Assembly: GCF_017638545.1 (NCBI RefSeq)
Contig: NZ_CP072110.1
Location: 310,001 to 374,000 of the forward strand
DNA length: 64,000 bases
DNA from: Psychrosphaera ytuae
GTDB taxonomy: Bacteria > Pseudomonadota > Gammaproteobacteria > Enterobacterales > Alteromonadaceae
Direction of reading: 5' to 3'
Position numbers and translations under genes: made by a program. Positions 8,658-16,503 of this stretch are shown one piece after another. Under the pieces are notes generated by a model. That model was given only the letters and a program-made list of their open reading frames with translations. It made no database searches and had not been told where the DNA came from. Every line of letters starts with the position of its first letter. Position 1 is the first letter of the stretch.

Positions 8658-9668
8658 GTGAAACGTTCTAATCCACTAAATTCCCTAAGCGAAAAGGTTT
8701 GTAACAAAAATATGTCACCGAGCGAAGTTAAAAGTACAAAGAAGGTCAATGTTTTGATTTTGGACGACGTTAATTTGATGTGTCAGTTCCTGAGTGAGAC
8801 ATTGCGGCCAATTAGTGGCGTCGAATGTCATACTGCGGCTCGGGTTGCGAGCGCTGCTGGTGTAATAGAACGTGTTGCGGTTTCCTTAGCTATCATTGAT
8901 TTGAATTTACCCGATGGAAATGGAATAGAAATCGTTAAAGCAATCAGAAAAGGTGAGGGTAAAGGGGCGCATGATATTCCAATCTTGATTTTTTCGGGTA
9001 ATACATACAAAGAAGCAGTAACCGAGTGTGTTCAATTTAAGGTGAATGATTTCATCGTCAAACCTATTATTGCAATGGAGTTGCGAAAAAAAGTAGAAGC
9101 ACATCTAAAAAAGCCAGTTGAGCTTCCTGGCTGTGAATACTTTCAAAAATTAGATGCTGAGTTAATGGCGAAAAAGCCAAAAGAACCAAGTGTTAAACCG
9201 ACAAGCTCAGTTGTTCAATCAAAAACACCTCAGAGCAGCGGCAGCTATTCTTCTAAAAAACGAGCTGATGAAGTTGAGAATAATCAATTTTTAAAGTGGC
9301 CTGCTAATGCAACTACTGGTTTTCATCAGCTAGATAGACGATTAAAAGATTTGTGTTATCAATTAAACCATTTCCATTTTTATCGCACTAATAAACCGGT
9401 ATATCCAACAGCTCAGAAAGACATAGAACAAATATCTCTTTGTATTGATGATCTCAATTACGCTGTAAAACCGTTAAAAAAGGCAAACCCAGACTTAGCC
9501 ATATGGCAAGCGTTGCAAAACCGAGTAAAAATGATTTCTGAACTGCCATTTAAAAGGCTTAGTGCTGATAAAATTACAGAAGACACGGGTAAAGCTTTCA
9601 GTAAAAACCTGCGAAACGCATGGCTTGCTATTTTATCCAAACCAATTATTCAACGTAAAAAGGGATAA
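8658..9668 (+). CDS. Response regulator with novel C-terminal region
   Basis: The receiver domain (about 30-150) has VLILDDVNL, the phospho-acceptor in IIDLNLPDGNG (Asp81), the Ser in FSGN, and Lys135 in DFIVKP. After a Ser/Lys linker (about 165-200), residues 205-336 form an alpha-helical region I do not recognise; it has no DNA-binding, GGDEF, EAL or HD-GYP motif. The start is uncertain: GTG at 8658, or ATG at 8712 (residue 19) with AAAGG upstream; the receiver begins after both. It is divergent from the hybrid kinase and four bases before the Hpt gene, so a shared phosphorelay is inferred. Confidence 0.85.
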   Translation: MKRSNPLNSLSEKVCNKNMSPSEVKSTKKVNVLILDDVNLMCQFLSETLRPISGVECHTAARVASAAGVIERVAVSLAIIDLNLPDGNGIEIVKAIRKGEGKGAHDIPILIFSGNTYKEAVTECVQFKVNDFIVKPIIAMELRKKVEAHLKKPVELPGCEYFQKLDAELMAKKPKEPSVKPTSSVVQSKTPQSSGSYSSKKRADEVENNQFLKWPANATTGFHQLDRRLKDLCYQLNHFHFYRTNKPVYPTAQKDIEQISLCIDDLNYAVKPLKKANPDLAIWQALQNRVKMISELPFKRLSADKITEDTGKAFSKNLRNAWLAILSKPIIQRKKG

Positions 9669-9672
9669 TAAA

Positions 9673-9999
9673 ATGACCGAACTTTTTTCTGAAGACGTTG
9701 TTAATGAGAATTATGAGGGACTGCCTGAGGTCATGTTGATTGACGGTTTGGAATCTTATTGTAAGGAAGCTGAAGTGTATATAAATGAAATGCGATATGA
9801 AGACATGGAGACACTTGTCCGGCATGCCCATAGTTTGAAAACTATGTCTAAAATGGTTGGAGCTATGCAAATGGCTTTGATATGTGAGGAGTTTGAAAAA
9901 AATAATGGTCAAGGTAAAGTTAAAAAAGAGCACATCATTCAACATTGGCCGAAGGTAAAAATAGCTATAGAAACCTATGTGGCCAGCTTAAAATACTAA
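9673..9999 (+). CDS. Hpt (histidine phosphotransfer) domain protein
   Basis: The open frame extends upstream to 9562 inside the previous gene, but the ATG at 9673 has AAGGGAT six bases before it and gives a compact 108-residue Hpt protein. The phospho-acceptor motif is HAHSLKTMSKMVGA, with His53 the expected site, inside a four-helix-bundle pattern; LICEEFEK follows in the next helix as in other Hpt domains. It would shuttle phosphate between the receiver of the divergent hybrid kinase and the preceding response regulator. The MFS transporter starts ten bases after its stop, suggesting one transcript. Confidence 0.87.
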   Translation: MTELFSEDVVNENYEGLPEVMLIDGLESYCKEAEVYINEMRYEDMETLVRHAHSLKTMSKMVGAMQMALICEEFEKNNGQGKVKKEHIIQHWPKVKIAIETYVASLKY

Positions 10000-10009
10000 A
10001 AGGAAATAA

Positions 10010-11305
10010 ATGAAAATATCCGCGTCCGAGAAAGCTTATAACTTACTGACATCCGAAGACGACGGAAGGGTATGCAAAGACATTCCCGAATCAGCGTGTG
10101 ACGAGCAACCCAAAAGTTTCATAAAACATCTAATGTCACTCATAATGTCTAAAAGTGCTGATGGCCTAGTTGATCCTAAGTTGATATTGAGCTGGCTTAT
10201 CACACATTTAGGTGCCTCAAGCTTTTTTTTAGGGTTACTTGTACCAATACGTGAAGCTGGTGCCTTGCTCCCACAACTTTTTACTGCACAGTATTTACGC
10301 TCGTTAAAAGTTCGCAAATGGGTCTGGACGATAGGGGCATTTATTCAAGGATTATCGGCTTTATCCATTGCTATTAGTGCAATATTTTTAGAAGGTAATA
10401 GTTTTGGATGGGCAGTAGTCATCAGTTTAATAACACTAAGTTTGGCTCGTAGCTTGTGCTCAGTTAGTTACAAAGATGTATTGGGTAAGACCATCAGCAA
10501 GTCCAAAAGAGGCACGACGACTGGATTAGCCACTTCGATATCAGCAGGTGTTGTCATTGTTTTTGCCGCTCTTTTAACTACCGAAATATTTGAAAAACAG
10601 AGTATTGTAATTTTGGGGTTGTTTCTAGCTAGTATACTGTGGCTGTTTGCTTCGTTTGTCTTTTCAACTTTATTTGAAGCGGAAGGGGCGACTGAAGGTG
10701 GCGGCAACCCGATTTCTATTTTCCATGAAAATATCGATTTATTAAAATCGGACAAACAATTAAGGCTTTTTATCACGACGCGAGCTTTACTTGTCAGTTC
10801 GGCATTGGCACCGCCTTTTATGGTGGCGTTAACTAATGAAAGTTCTGATAGCGGATCAATAAACCTTGGCATTTTGTTATTCGCATCGTCACTCGCTTCA
10901 TTATTGAGCAGTTATATTTGGGGAAGGCTAGCAGACAAATCGAGCCGATTGGTTTTATTAATTTCGGGTGCCGTTTCTTGTATCGCTTTGTTGTTCACTA
11001 ATGTTTCATACGCAAATGGCACGTTAAGCAGTTTCTGGGCGCTGCCTCTTTTTTTATTTACCTTGATGATCGCGTATCAAGGAGTAAGGTTAGGTCGTTC
11101 AACTTATTTAGTGGACATGGCCTCTGAAGAGAATAGAGCAATGTATACCGCATTATCTAACACGATAATTGGCATCTTTTTATTAGTTAGTGCTGTTTTT
11201 GGCTATATAGCTTCTAGTTTAGGGATTGACGTTGTACTTTATGTTTTTGCAACAATGGCATTTGGTGCATGTATAACGGCTTATAAACTTGATGAAGTTC
11301 AATAG
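10010..11305 (+). CDS. MFS transporter, substrate unknown
   Basis: The 431-residue protein has a soluble N-terminal tail of about 45 residues and then roughly twelve hydrophobic segments. A cytoplasmic-loop motif occurs between helices in the second half (IWGRLADKSSRLVLL, the G-R-x-x-D-x-x-x-R signature of the major facilitator family) and a weaker version around RSLCSVSYKDVLGKTISKSKRG in the first half. It is an inner-membrane secondary transporter; nothing visible fixes the substrate. ATG with AGGAAA upstream, ten bases after the Hpt gene, so probably in the same operon and possibly controlled by or sensing for that phosphorelay. Confidence 0.83.
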   Translation: MKISASEKAYNLLTSEDDGRVCKDIPESACDEQPKSFIKHLMSLIMSKSADGLVDPKLILSWLITHLGASSFFLGLLVPIREAGALLPQLFTAQYLRSLKVRKWVWTIGAFIQGLSALSIAISAIFLEGNSFGWAVVISLITLSLARSLCSVSYKDVLGKTISKSKRGTTTGLATSISAGVVIVFAALLTTEIFEKQSIVILGLFLASILWLFASFVFSTLFEAEGATEGGGNPISIFHENIDLLKSDKQLRLFITTRALLVSSALAPPFMVALTNESSDSGSINLGILLFASSLASLLSSYIWGRLADKSSRLVLLISGAVSCIALLFTNVSYANGTLSSFWALPLFLFTLMIAYQGVRLGRSTYLVDMASEENRAMYTALSNTIIGIFLLVSAVFGYIASSLGIDVVLYVFATMAFGACITAYKLDEVQ

Positions 11306-11321
11306 TTAGAGTAGCGGGCGT

Positions 11322-11554
11322 ACAGTTGAGCCCGATGGGCTTTGTACTTGATTGCAAAAATTAGAAGTTGGTTGCGGGAGCCGGATTTGAACCGACGACC
11401 TTCGGCTCTTATGAAGAGTTGAGCCCGATGGGCTTTGTGCCTGACTAGAAAAATTAGAAATTGGTTGCGGGAGCCGGATTTGAACCGACGACCTTCGGCT
11501 CTTATGAAGAGTTGAGCCCGATGGGCTTTGTACCTGACTAGAAAAATTAGAAAT
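11322..11554 (-). repeat. 93-bp tandem repeats carrying broken initiator-tRNA 3' halves
   Basis: Two near-identical 93-bp units (11369-11461 and 11462-11554) and a preceding half unit (about 11322-11368) lie directly after the third intact tRNA in the direction of transcription. Read on the minus strand, each full unit carries the initiator-tRNA 3' end: part of the anticodon side, variable loop, T-arm, 3' acceptor strand and encoded CCA. The 5' half (acceptor 5' strand and D-arm) is replaced by unrelated sequence containing AGCCC-ATC-GGGCT and CTC-TTCATAA-GAG hairpins. They cannot form a complete acceptor stem, so they are tRNA-derived repeats or pseudogenes. The unit boundary matches the intact gene's 3' end. 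Confidence 0.85.
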
Positions 11555-11631
<77 letters not shown>

Positions 11632-11659
11632 CCAGTAGACTTGAACTGTTTATATTAGT

Positions 11660-11677
11660 GTCGTCGGTTCCGACGAC
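11660..11677. repeat. Leader hairpin of tRNA unit 3 (GTCGTCGG / CCGACGAC)
   Basis: A perfect 8-bp inverted repeat with a two-base loop, 28 nt upstream of the intact tRNA at 11631. Equivalent hairpins occur at 11762-11779 (one mismatch), 11903-11920 and 12055-12072. Confidence 0.85.
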
Positions 11678-11733
11678 CTTCGGCTCTTGTGGGTGTAGCG
11701 AGCCCGATGAGTTACCATCAGCTCCATCCCGCG
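11660..11733 (-). pseudogene. Degenerate initiator-tRNA copy (5' half plus disrupted anticodon arm)
   Basis: On the minus strand this starts CGCGGGATGGAGCTGATGG like the intact genes. The D-stem is broken (ACTC opposite GAGC), the anticodon loop is replaced by a longer segment with no CAT, and after GAGCCGAAGGTCGTCGG the sequence turns back on itself as CCGACGAC instead of completing the T-arm and 3' acceptor strand. It cannot give a functional tRNA. It sits exactly where a fourth tRNA would be expected and has the same upstream leader as the intact copies. Confidence 0.8.
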
Positions 11734-11761
11734 CCAGTAGACTTGAACTGTTTATTTTAGT

Positions 11762-11779
11762 GTCGTCGGTTCCGACGAA
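11762..11779. repeat. Leader hairpin in front of the degenerate tRNA copy
   Basis: GTCGTCGG arm with CCGACGAA opposite, 7 of 8 pairs, 28 nt before the 5' end of the broken tRNA at 11733. The 28-nt spacer is nearly the same as in the other units. Confidence 0.8.
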
Positions 11780-11798
11780 CTTTTTCTACACCAAAAAT

Positions 11799-11875
<77 letters not shown>

Positions 11876-11902
11876 CCAGTAGACTGAGCTATTTATATTT
11901 AT

Positions 11903-11920
11903 GTCGTCGGCTCCGACGAC
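11903..11920. repeat. Leader hairpin of tRNA unit 2
   Basis: GTCGTCGG and CCGACGAC with a CT loop; 27 nt from the tRNA 5' end at 11875. The loop differs from the other units but both arms are conserved. Confidence 0.85.
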
Positions 11921-11949
11921 CTGTTACTGTCCAACTTTAATCAAAAAAT

Positions 11950-12026
<77 letters not shown>

Positions 12027-12054
12027 CCAGTAGACTTGAACTGTTTATATTAGT

Positions 12055-12072
12055 GTCGTCGGTTCCGACGAC
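12055..12072. repeat. Leader hairpin of tRNA unit 1
   Basis: Perfect GTCGTCGG / CCGACGAC inverted repeat with a two-base loop, 28 nt from the tRNA 5' end at 12026. Either arm matches or complements the tRNA segment GTCGTCGG in the variable loop and T-stem. Confidence 0.85.
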
Positions 12073-12117
12073 ATGCAGTTTACCTGCTTGCTGAGGCCTG
12101 TCCCTCAACGAGGTGCG

Positions 12118-12146
12118 TATACTAACGATTTAATTTTCAATTGCAA
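12118..12146 (-). promoter_or_regulatory. Promoter candidate for the tRNA-fMet array
   Basis: On the minus strand TTGCAA (12141-12146), a 17-bp spacer and AGTATA (12118-12123) are followed by a GC-containing discriminator (CGCACCTC), as expected for stable-RNA promoters under stringent control. Eye-based call. Confidence 0.5.
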
Positions 12147-12192
12147 CCCACAAATTAAAAAAACTGTAATAAATAGGTCTTTTGAATAAATT

Positions 12193-12201
12193 TGCTATAA
12201 T
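12193..12201 (+). promoter_or_regulatory. Extended -10 promoter element of rlmL
   Basis: TGCTATAAT is a perfect extended -10 (TGnTATAAT). It lies inside the longest open frame of rlmL, which argues that translation begins downstream at 12230 and not at the TTG at 12182. No good -35 is visible, which an extended -10 can tolerate. Confidence 0.55.
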
Positions 12202-12229
12202 GACCTCAAATTTTTTAAGTTTAGTGATT

Positions 12230-14350
12230 ATGCCAAATTTTATAGCCCTTACTTCTGCGGGTATTGAACCGCTATTAGCTGATGAATTGAGTAGCCTTGG
12301 CGCTACTGATGTACAGCCTAAGTTACAATCAGTCTATTTTTCCGCCTCATTCGAAGATGCGATTCGAATTTGCTTTTGGTCTCGTCTAGCGACACGTGTT
12401 ATGAAGCATGTGATTGAGATCCCGGGGAATACGAAAGAAAAAATTTATGATGCAGTTTTGGGCTTTGATTGGCACCCTTACTTTACGAAAACAAGAAGTT
12501 TTGCGGTTGAATTCGTCGGAACGGACAAAAGTATAAGAAATAGTCAATTTGGTGCTTTAACCGTCAAAGACGCGATCGTTGATAATATTCGCGAAGAAAC
12601 AGGTAAAAGGCCCGACATTTCAAAGGATAACCCGGATCTTCGAATTCACGCACGATTATTCAAAGGCCGTTGTAATGTTTTTGTCGACTTTTCAGGTCCT
12701 TCGTTACATCAGAGAGGCTATCGGATCGAGCAAGGTGCCGCTCCACTAAAAGAACATTTAGCGGCTGCACTAATTATGAGAAGCGGCTGGGATAAAAAGT
12801 CTAATTTTGTAGACCTTTTTGCCGGTTCTGGCACGTTATTAATAGAAGCGGCCAATATGCACTTAAATCGAGCGCCAGGTTTGAATAAAAGAACGTTTCA
12901 GTTCACTAAACACCCTGAGTTCATGGTCCACAAATACGAAACTCTTCGTGAAGAAGCGATTAATGCAGAGACGAGCCCTGAAGTTTCTTTTATTGGTTTC
13001 GAAATAAATAACTATGTTCTTGAGAAAGCTAAGGCGAATATCGAACAAGCAAATTTGACCGATGTCATTACCGTAAACCAACAAGACGCGGCAAACGCGA
13101 CGGTCTCTAAAAAGTTAGAGCCTGGTTATATCGTGTCAAACCCACCTTATGGAGAAAGGATTGGTGACTCCATTGAGTTGTTGTCTTTATTCAAAAGGCT
13201 AGGCCTAAACTTGAAGACCAATTTTGAAGGGTGGCATGTGTCATTACTGACAGGGCAAACCTTATTGTTGAAACTTCTTCGTTTACAAAAATCAAAAGAA
13301 TTCAAATTTAAAAATGGCCCATTAGATACTGTTTTAGCGAATTATGAGCTTACGGCGCAACAATGTGAGCTCTCAGAAGAAGCTAAGCGCGGTGAGTACT
13401 ATTTGAGTAAGGATGGTCAGTCTTTCTCCAAGAGAATAGACAAAAACCTCAAAAAGCTCAGAAAATGGGCCAGTAAAGAGGGTATCCATTGTTATCGAAT
13501 CTATGATGCAGATATACCAGAATTTAACGTTGCCGTAGATTATTATGACGGTCGTGTTGTTGTATATGAGTATCAAGCACCAAAATCAGTAAAGGAATCG
13601 GTGTCTGAAATTCGATTGTTGGATGTCGTAAGTATTTTACAACAGAAGCTAGAACTTACTGCCGAAAATTTCGCACTTAAAGTACGTAAGGCGCAAAAAG
13701 GTAAATCGCAATACGAAAAAGAAAATAACCAGCATCACAGATTTGTGGTGGAGGAACACGGCGCTAAATTTTACGTCAATATTCAGGACTACCTAGATAC
13801 TGGATTGTTCTTAGATCACCGGTCTACTCGCAAAGAGTTTGCTTCTTGGTGTGATGGAAAGTCGGTGCTTAATCTGTTCTGTTATACCGGTAGTGTAAGT
13901 GTGCATGCGGCCTTAAACGGCGCTAAGCGTGTTACAAGTGTTGATATGTCTAATACTTATCTTGAGTGGGCTAAAGACAATTTTGCGTTAAATAAAATTG
14001 GTAGCAAGGGCCACTATTTCCACCGTGCTGACTGTTTAGATTGGTTAAGTAAGTCTAGAGATAAGTTTGATTTAGTGTTTTTGGATCCACCATCTTTCTC
14101 AAACTCCAAAAAGATGGACCGAACTTGGGATGTTCAGAGAGATCACGTTGAAATCCTTGAACTAGTCAAAGAACGACTCACGGATGGTGGCCAAATTCTA
14201 TTCTCGAATAATTTAAGAAAGTTTAAATTAGAAAAAGAAGCAATCGAAGAGCTTGGGTTTGAAATTGAAGATATCAAACACTTAACGTTGCCAGAGGACT
14301 TTAAACGCAACCAGAATATCCATCACTGTTGGCGTTTGACCCTGAAATAA
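12230..14350 (+). CDS. rlmL: 23S rRNA (guanine-N2/N7) methyltransferase RlmKL
   Basis: The bifunctional enzyme methylates G2445 (N2) and G2069 (N7) of 23S rRNA. From the chosen ATG the protein is 706 residues, close to E. coli RlmL. The N-terminal THUMP region includes RNSQFGALTVKDAIVDN and LSGxxLHxRGYR-like LHQRGYR. The RlmL methyltransferase has DLFAGSGTLLIEAA and the SNPPYGERIG catalytic motif. The RlmK half has NLFCYTGSVSVHAALNGA and FLDPPSFSNSKKM. The start MPNFIALTSAGIEPLLADEL aligns with the E. coli N-terminus. A TTG 48 bases further upstream keeps the frame open but would put the -10 element inside the gene. Confidence 0.95.
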   Translation: MPNFIALTSAGIEPLLADELSSLGATDVQPKLQSVYFSASFEDAIRICFWSRLATRVMKHVIEIPGNTKEKIYDAVLGFDWHPYFTKTRSFAVEFVGTDKSIRNSQFGALTVKDAIVDNIREETGKRPDISKDNPDLRIHARLFKGRCNVFVDFSGPSLHQRGYRIEQGAAPLKEHLAAALIMRSGWDKKSNFVDLFAGSGTLLIEAANMHLNRAPGLNKRTFQFTKHPEFMVHKYETLREEAINAETSPEVSFIGFEINNYVLEKAKANIEQANLTDVITVNQQDAANATVSKKLEPGYIVSNPPYGERIGDSIELLSLFKRLGLNLKTNFEGWHVSLLTGQTLLLKLLRLQKSKEFKFKNGPLDTVLANYELTAQQCELSEEAKRGEYYLSKDGQSFSKRIDKNLKKLRKWASKEGIHCYRIYDADIPEFNVAVDYYDGRVVVYEYQAPKSVKESVSEIRLLDVVSILQQKLELTAENFALKVRKAQKGKSQYEKENNQHHRFVVEEHGAKFYVNIQDYLDTGLFLDHRSTRKEFASWCDGKSVLNLFCYTGSVSVHAALNGAKRVTSVDMSNTYLEWAKDNFALNKIGSKGHYFHRADCLDWLSKSRDKFDLVFLDPPSFSNSKKMDRTWDVQRDHVEILELVKERLTDGGQILFSNNLRKFKLEKEAIEELGFEIEDIKHLTLPEDFKRNQNIHHCWRLTLK

Positions 14351-14354
14351 AGAT

Positions 14355-14591
14355 ATGAATCTCTTTTTATTAAGTACTGACGGGTGCCACTTATGCGATG
14401 TGGCAATACAGCAACTCAATAGCTTGAACTTATCGTTTGAGGTATTGGACATAGTGACAGATGAAGCGTTAGTGGAGGCATATGGTGCCTCGATTCCGGT
14501 TTTGATTGTTGAAGGTGCAGAACAAGCCTTGTTTTGGCCCTTCGAAAAAGAACAAGTGATTGAGTACGTAAAATATTATGGAATTGGTTAG
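14355..14591 (+). CDS. Glutaredoxin-like (DUF836) protein
   Basis: The 78-residue thioredoxin-fold protein has an N-terminal CHLC redox motif in STDGCHLCDVA (Cys11 and Cys14), a cis-proline in SIPVLIVEG, and no other domain. Small glutaredoxin-family proteins of this type probably act in thiol-disulfide exchange or metal handling; the specific partner is unknown. It begins four bases after rlmL and its last codons overlap the start of uup by 14 bases, so translation of the three is probably coupled. Confidence 0.85.
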   Translation: MNLFLLSTDGCHLCDVAIQQLNSLNLSFEVLDIVTDEALVEAYGASIPVLIVEGAEQALFWPFEKEQVIEYVKYYGIG

Positions 14592-16491
14592 GTTAAGCGA
14601 CGCGCAACTAGCGTTTGGTACGGCGCCTATTTTGAACAAGGTAAATGTTCAAATAAATGAAGGTGAAAGGGTTTGTATTGTTGGTCGAAACGGCGCAGGT
14701 AAATCTTCTCTGCTAAAAGTGATCAGTGGAGATTTAGGCCTTGACGACGGTAAAATTCAATTTGTAAATGAAGTGACTGTCGCGCGTTTGGAGCAAGATC
14801 CACCTCGTGGGCAACAAGGAACGGTATACGACTTTGTAAGTGCAGGTGTCAGTCACGTTATCGAGCTAGTTACAGAATTTAACGACTTATCAATGAAAGT
14901 GGCCGAATCACCGAATTTAATGAGTCGGATGGAAAAGGTCCAAATTCAAATTGACCAACTCGATGGCTGGTCTGTTGATAGCCGGATTAGTCAGACCTTG
15001 ACTAGACTTGGTCTAACCCCTGAACAAGAAGTAGCAAAATTATCAGGAGGATGGCTAAGAAAAGTTGCGCTTGCTAAAGCACTGGTGCAGCAGCCTAATA
15101 TCCTGCTTTTAGACGAACCCACAAACCATTTGGACATTGACGCCATAGCTTGGCTCGAAAGCTTTTTAGTTGAATTTAAAGGTGCGATTGTTTTTATATC
15201 TCACGACCGTGCATTTATTCGAGCGATTTCAACACGTATTTTAGATCTCGATAGAGGCGACCTTACAAGTTTTGATGGGACTTACGATTACTACTTGACC
15301 GAGAAACAACGACTTCTCGAAGTGGAAGAGCAACAAAACGCATTGTTCGATAAAAAGCTAGCTCAAGAAGAAGTTTGGATCCGCCAAGGAATTAAAGCAC
15401 GTAGGACCCGAAACGAAGGTCGTGTTAGAGCATTAAAAGAGTTACGCAAAACCAGAAAGCAACGTATCGACGCGCCAGGCACCGCAAACATGACGGTACA
15501 GCAAGGTGAAAAGAGCGCTAAAAAAGTATTCGAGACCAAAGATATTTCTTACAGTATTCCTGGCCGTACTTTGATCAGAGACTTTTCTAGTTTAGTTATG
15601 AGAGGCGATTGTGTCGCTTTAGTTGGGCCAAATGGCGTAGGCAAATCTACCTTGATTAAGCTGTTGTTAGGGGACTTGCAACCAGATGAGGGTATTGTCC
15701 ACATTGGAGAAAACCTTCAGGTAGCGTACTTTGATCAGCACCGTCTTGCTTTGGATTTGGAAAAATCAGTACAAGACAACGTAGCAGATGGTAAACAAGA
15801 AATTTCTTTTAATGGCTCTACGCGTCATGTTTTAGGTTATTTGCAAGACTTTTTGTTTCCACCTGTGAGATCTCGAACACCAGTAAAGGCTCTGTCTGGT
15901 GGCGAGAAAAATAGACTTTTGCTTGCAAAGCTATTTGTTAAACCGTCGAATTTATTGATCCTCGACGAGCCGACAAATGACCTCGATGTTGAAACGCTAG
16001 AACTGTTAGAAGAGTTAGTCTCTAGTTACCAAGGTACTGTGATATTAGTAAGCCACGATCGTGAATTTATCGACAATACTGCGACGTCTATTTGGGCGTT
16101 TGAAGGCAATGGGTTGATTAATAAAGTTGTTGGTGGCTACCAGGACTATGTTGCTTATTTAGGGCGAGTAGAAGGTAACAAGCCAAGTAAAGATGAAGTT
16201 AAAAAAGCAGATCCAAAACCCAAAAGTGCAGAGGCTAAAGACAGTAAACCTAATTCTTCTAAGAAAAAGCTTTCATATAAAGAGTCGAGAGAGTTAGAAT
16301 CGTTGCCGAAATTAATCGAAACCCTCGAGCTGGAATTAGAGACAGCGCAAGAATTGGTCAACGATCCAGAGTTTTTTAAACAGGATCCAGAAGAAACAAA
16401 AAAAGCATTGAACCAATTGGCTGAAATCGAGTCGAAACTCGACATCGCTTTTGAACGATGGACTGAGTTAGAAGAAAAACAAAAGAATTAA
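14578..16491 (+). CDS. uup: ABC-F family ATPase Uup
   Basis: The 637-residue protein has two ABC ATPase cassettes and no membrane domain. Cassette 1 has GRNGAGKSS (Walker A), LSGGWLRKVALAKAL and LLLDEPTNHLD. Cassette 2 has GPNGVGKST, LSGGEKNRLLLAKL and LILDEPTNDLD. A charged linker sits between them, and the C-terminal region from about 540 (Lys/Ser-rich, then Glu/Leu heptads) is the coiled-coil DNA-binding tail that marks Uup. Uup associates with ribosomes, and loss of it raises precise transposon excision in E. coli. ATG at 14578 inside the end of the glutaredoxin-like gene. Confidence 0.94.
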   Translation: MELVRLSDAQLAFGTAPILNKVNVQINEGERVCIVGRNGAGKSSLLKVISGDLGLDDGKIQFVNEVTVARLEQDPPRGQQGTVYDFVSAGVSHVIELVTEFNDLSMKVAESPNLMSRMEKVQIQIDQLDGWSVDSRISQTLTRLGLTPEQEVAKLSGGWLRKVALAKALVQQPNILLLDEPTNHLDIDAIAWLESFLVEFKGAIVFISHDRAFIRAISTRILDLDRGDLTSFDGTYDYYLTEKQRLLEVEEQQNALFDKKLAQEEVWIRQGIKARRTRNEGRVRALKELRKTRKQRIDAPGTANMTVQQGEKSAKKVFETKDISYSIPGRTLIRDFSSLVMRGDCVALVGPNGVGKSTLIKLLLGDLQPDEGIVHIGENLQVAYFDQHRLALDLEKSVQDNVADGKQEISFNGSTRHVLGYLQDFLFPPVRSRTPVKALSGGEKNRLLLAKLFVKPSNLLILDEPTNDLDVETLELLEELVSSYQGTVILVSHDREFIDNTATSIWAFEGNGLINKVVGGYQDYVAYLGRVEGNKPSKDEVKKADPKPKSAEAKDSKPNSSKKKLSYKESRELESLPKLIETLELELETAQELVNDPEFFKQDPEETKKALNQLAEIESKLDIAFERWTELEEKQKN

Positions 16492-16503
16492 CAGGTAGTT
16501 ATT

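Noticed and set aside
12182..12229. Upstream TTG start for rlmL
   Set aside because: The perfect extended -10 TGCTATAAT lies inside this extension, and the family N-terminus aligns with the ATG at 12230.
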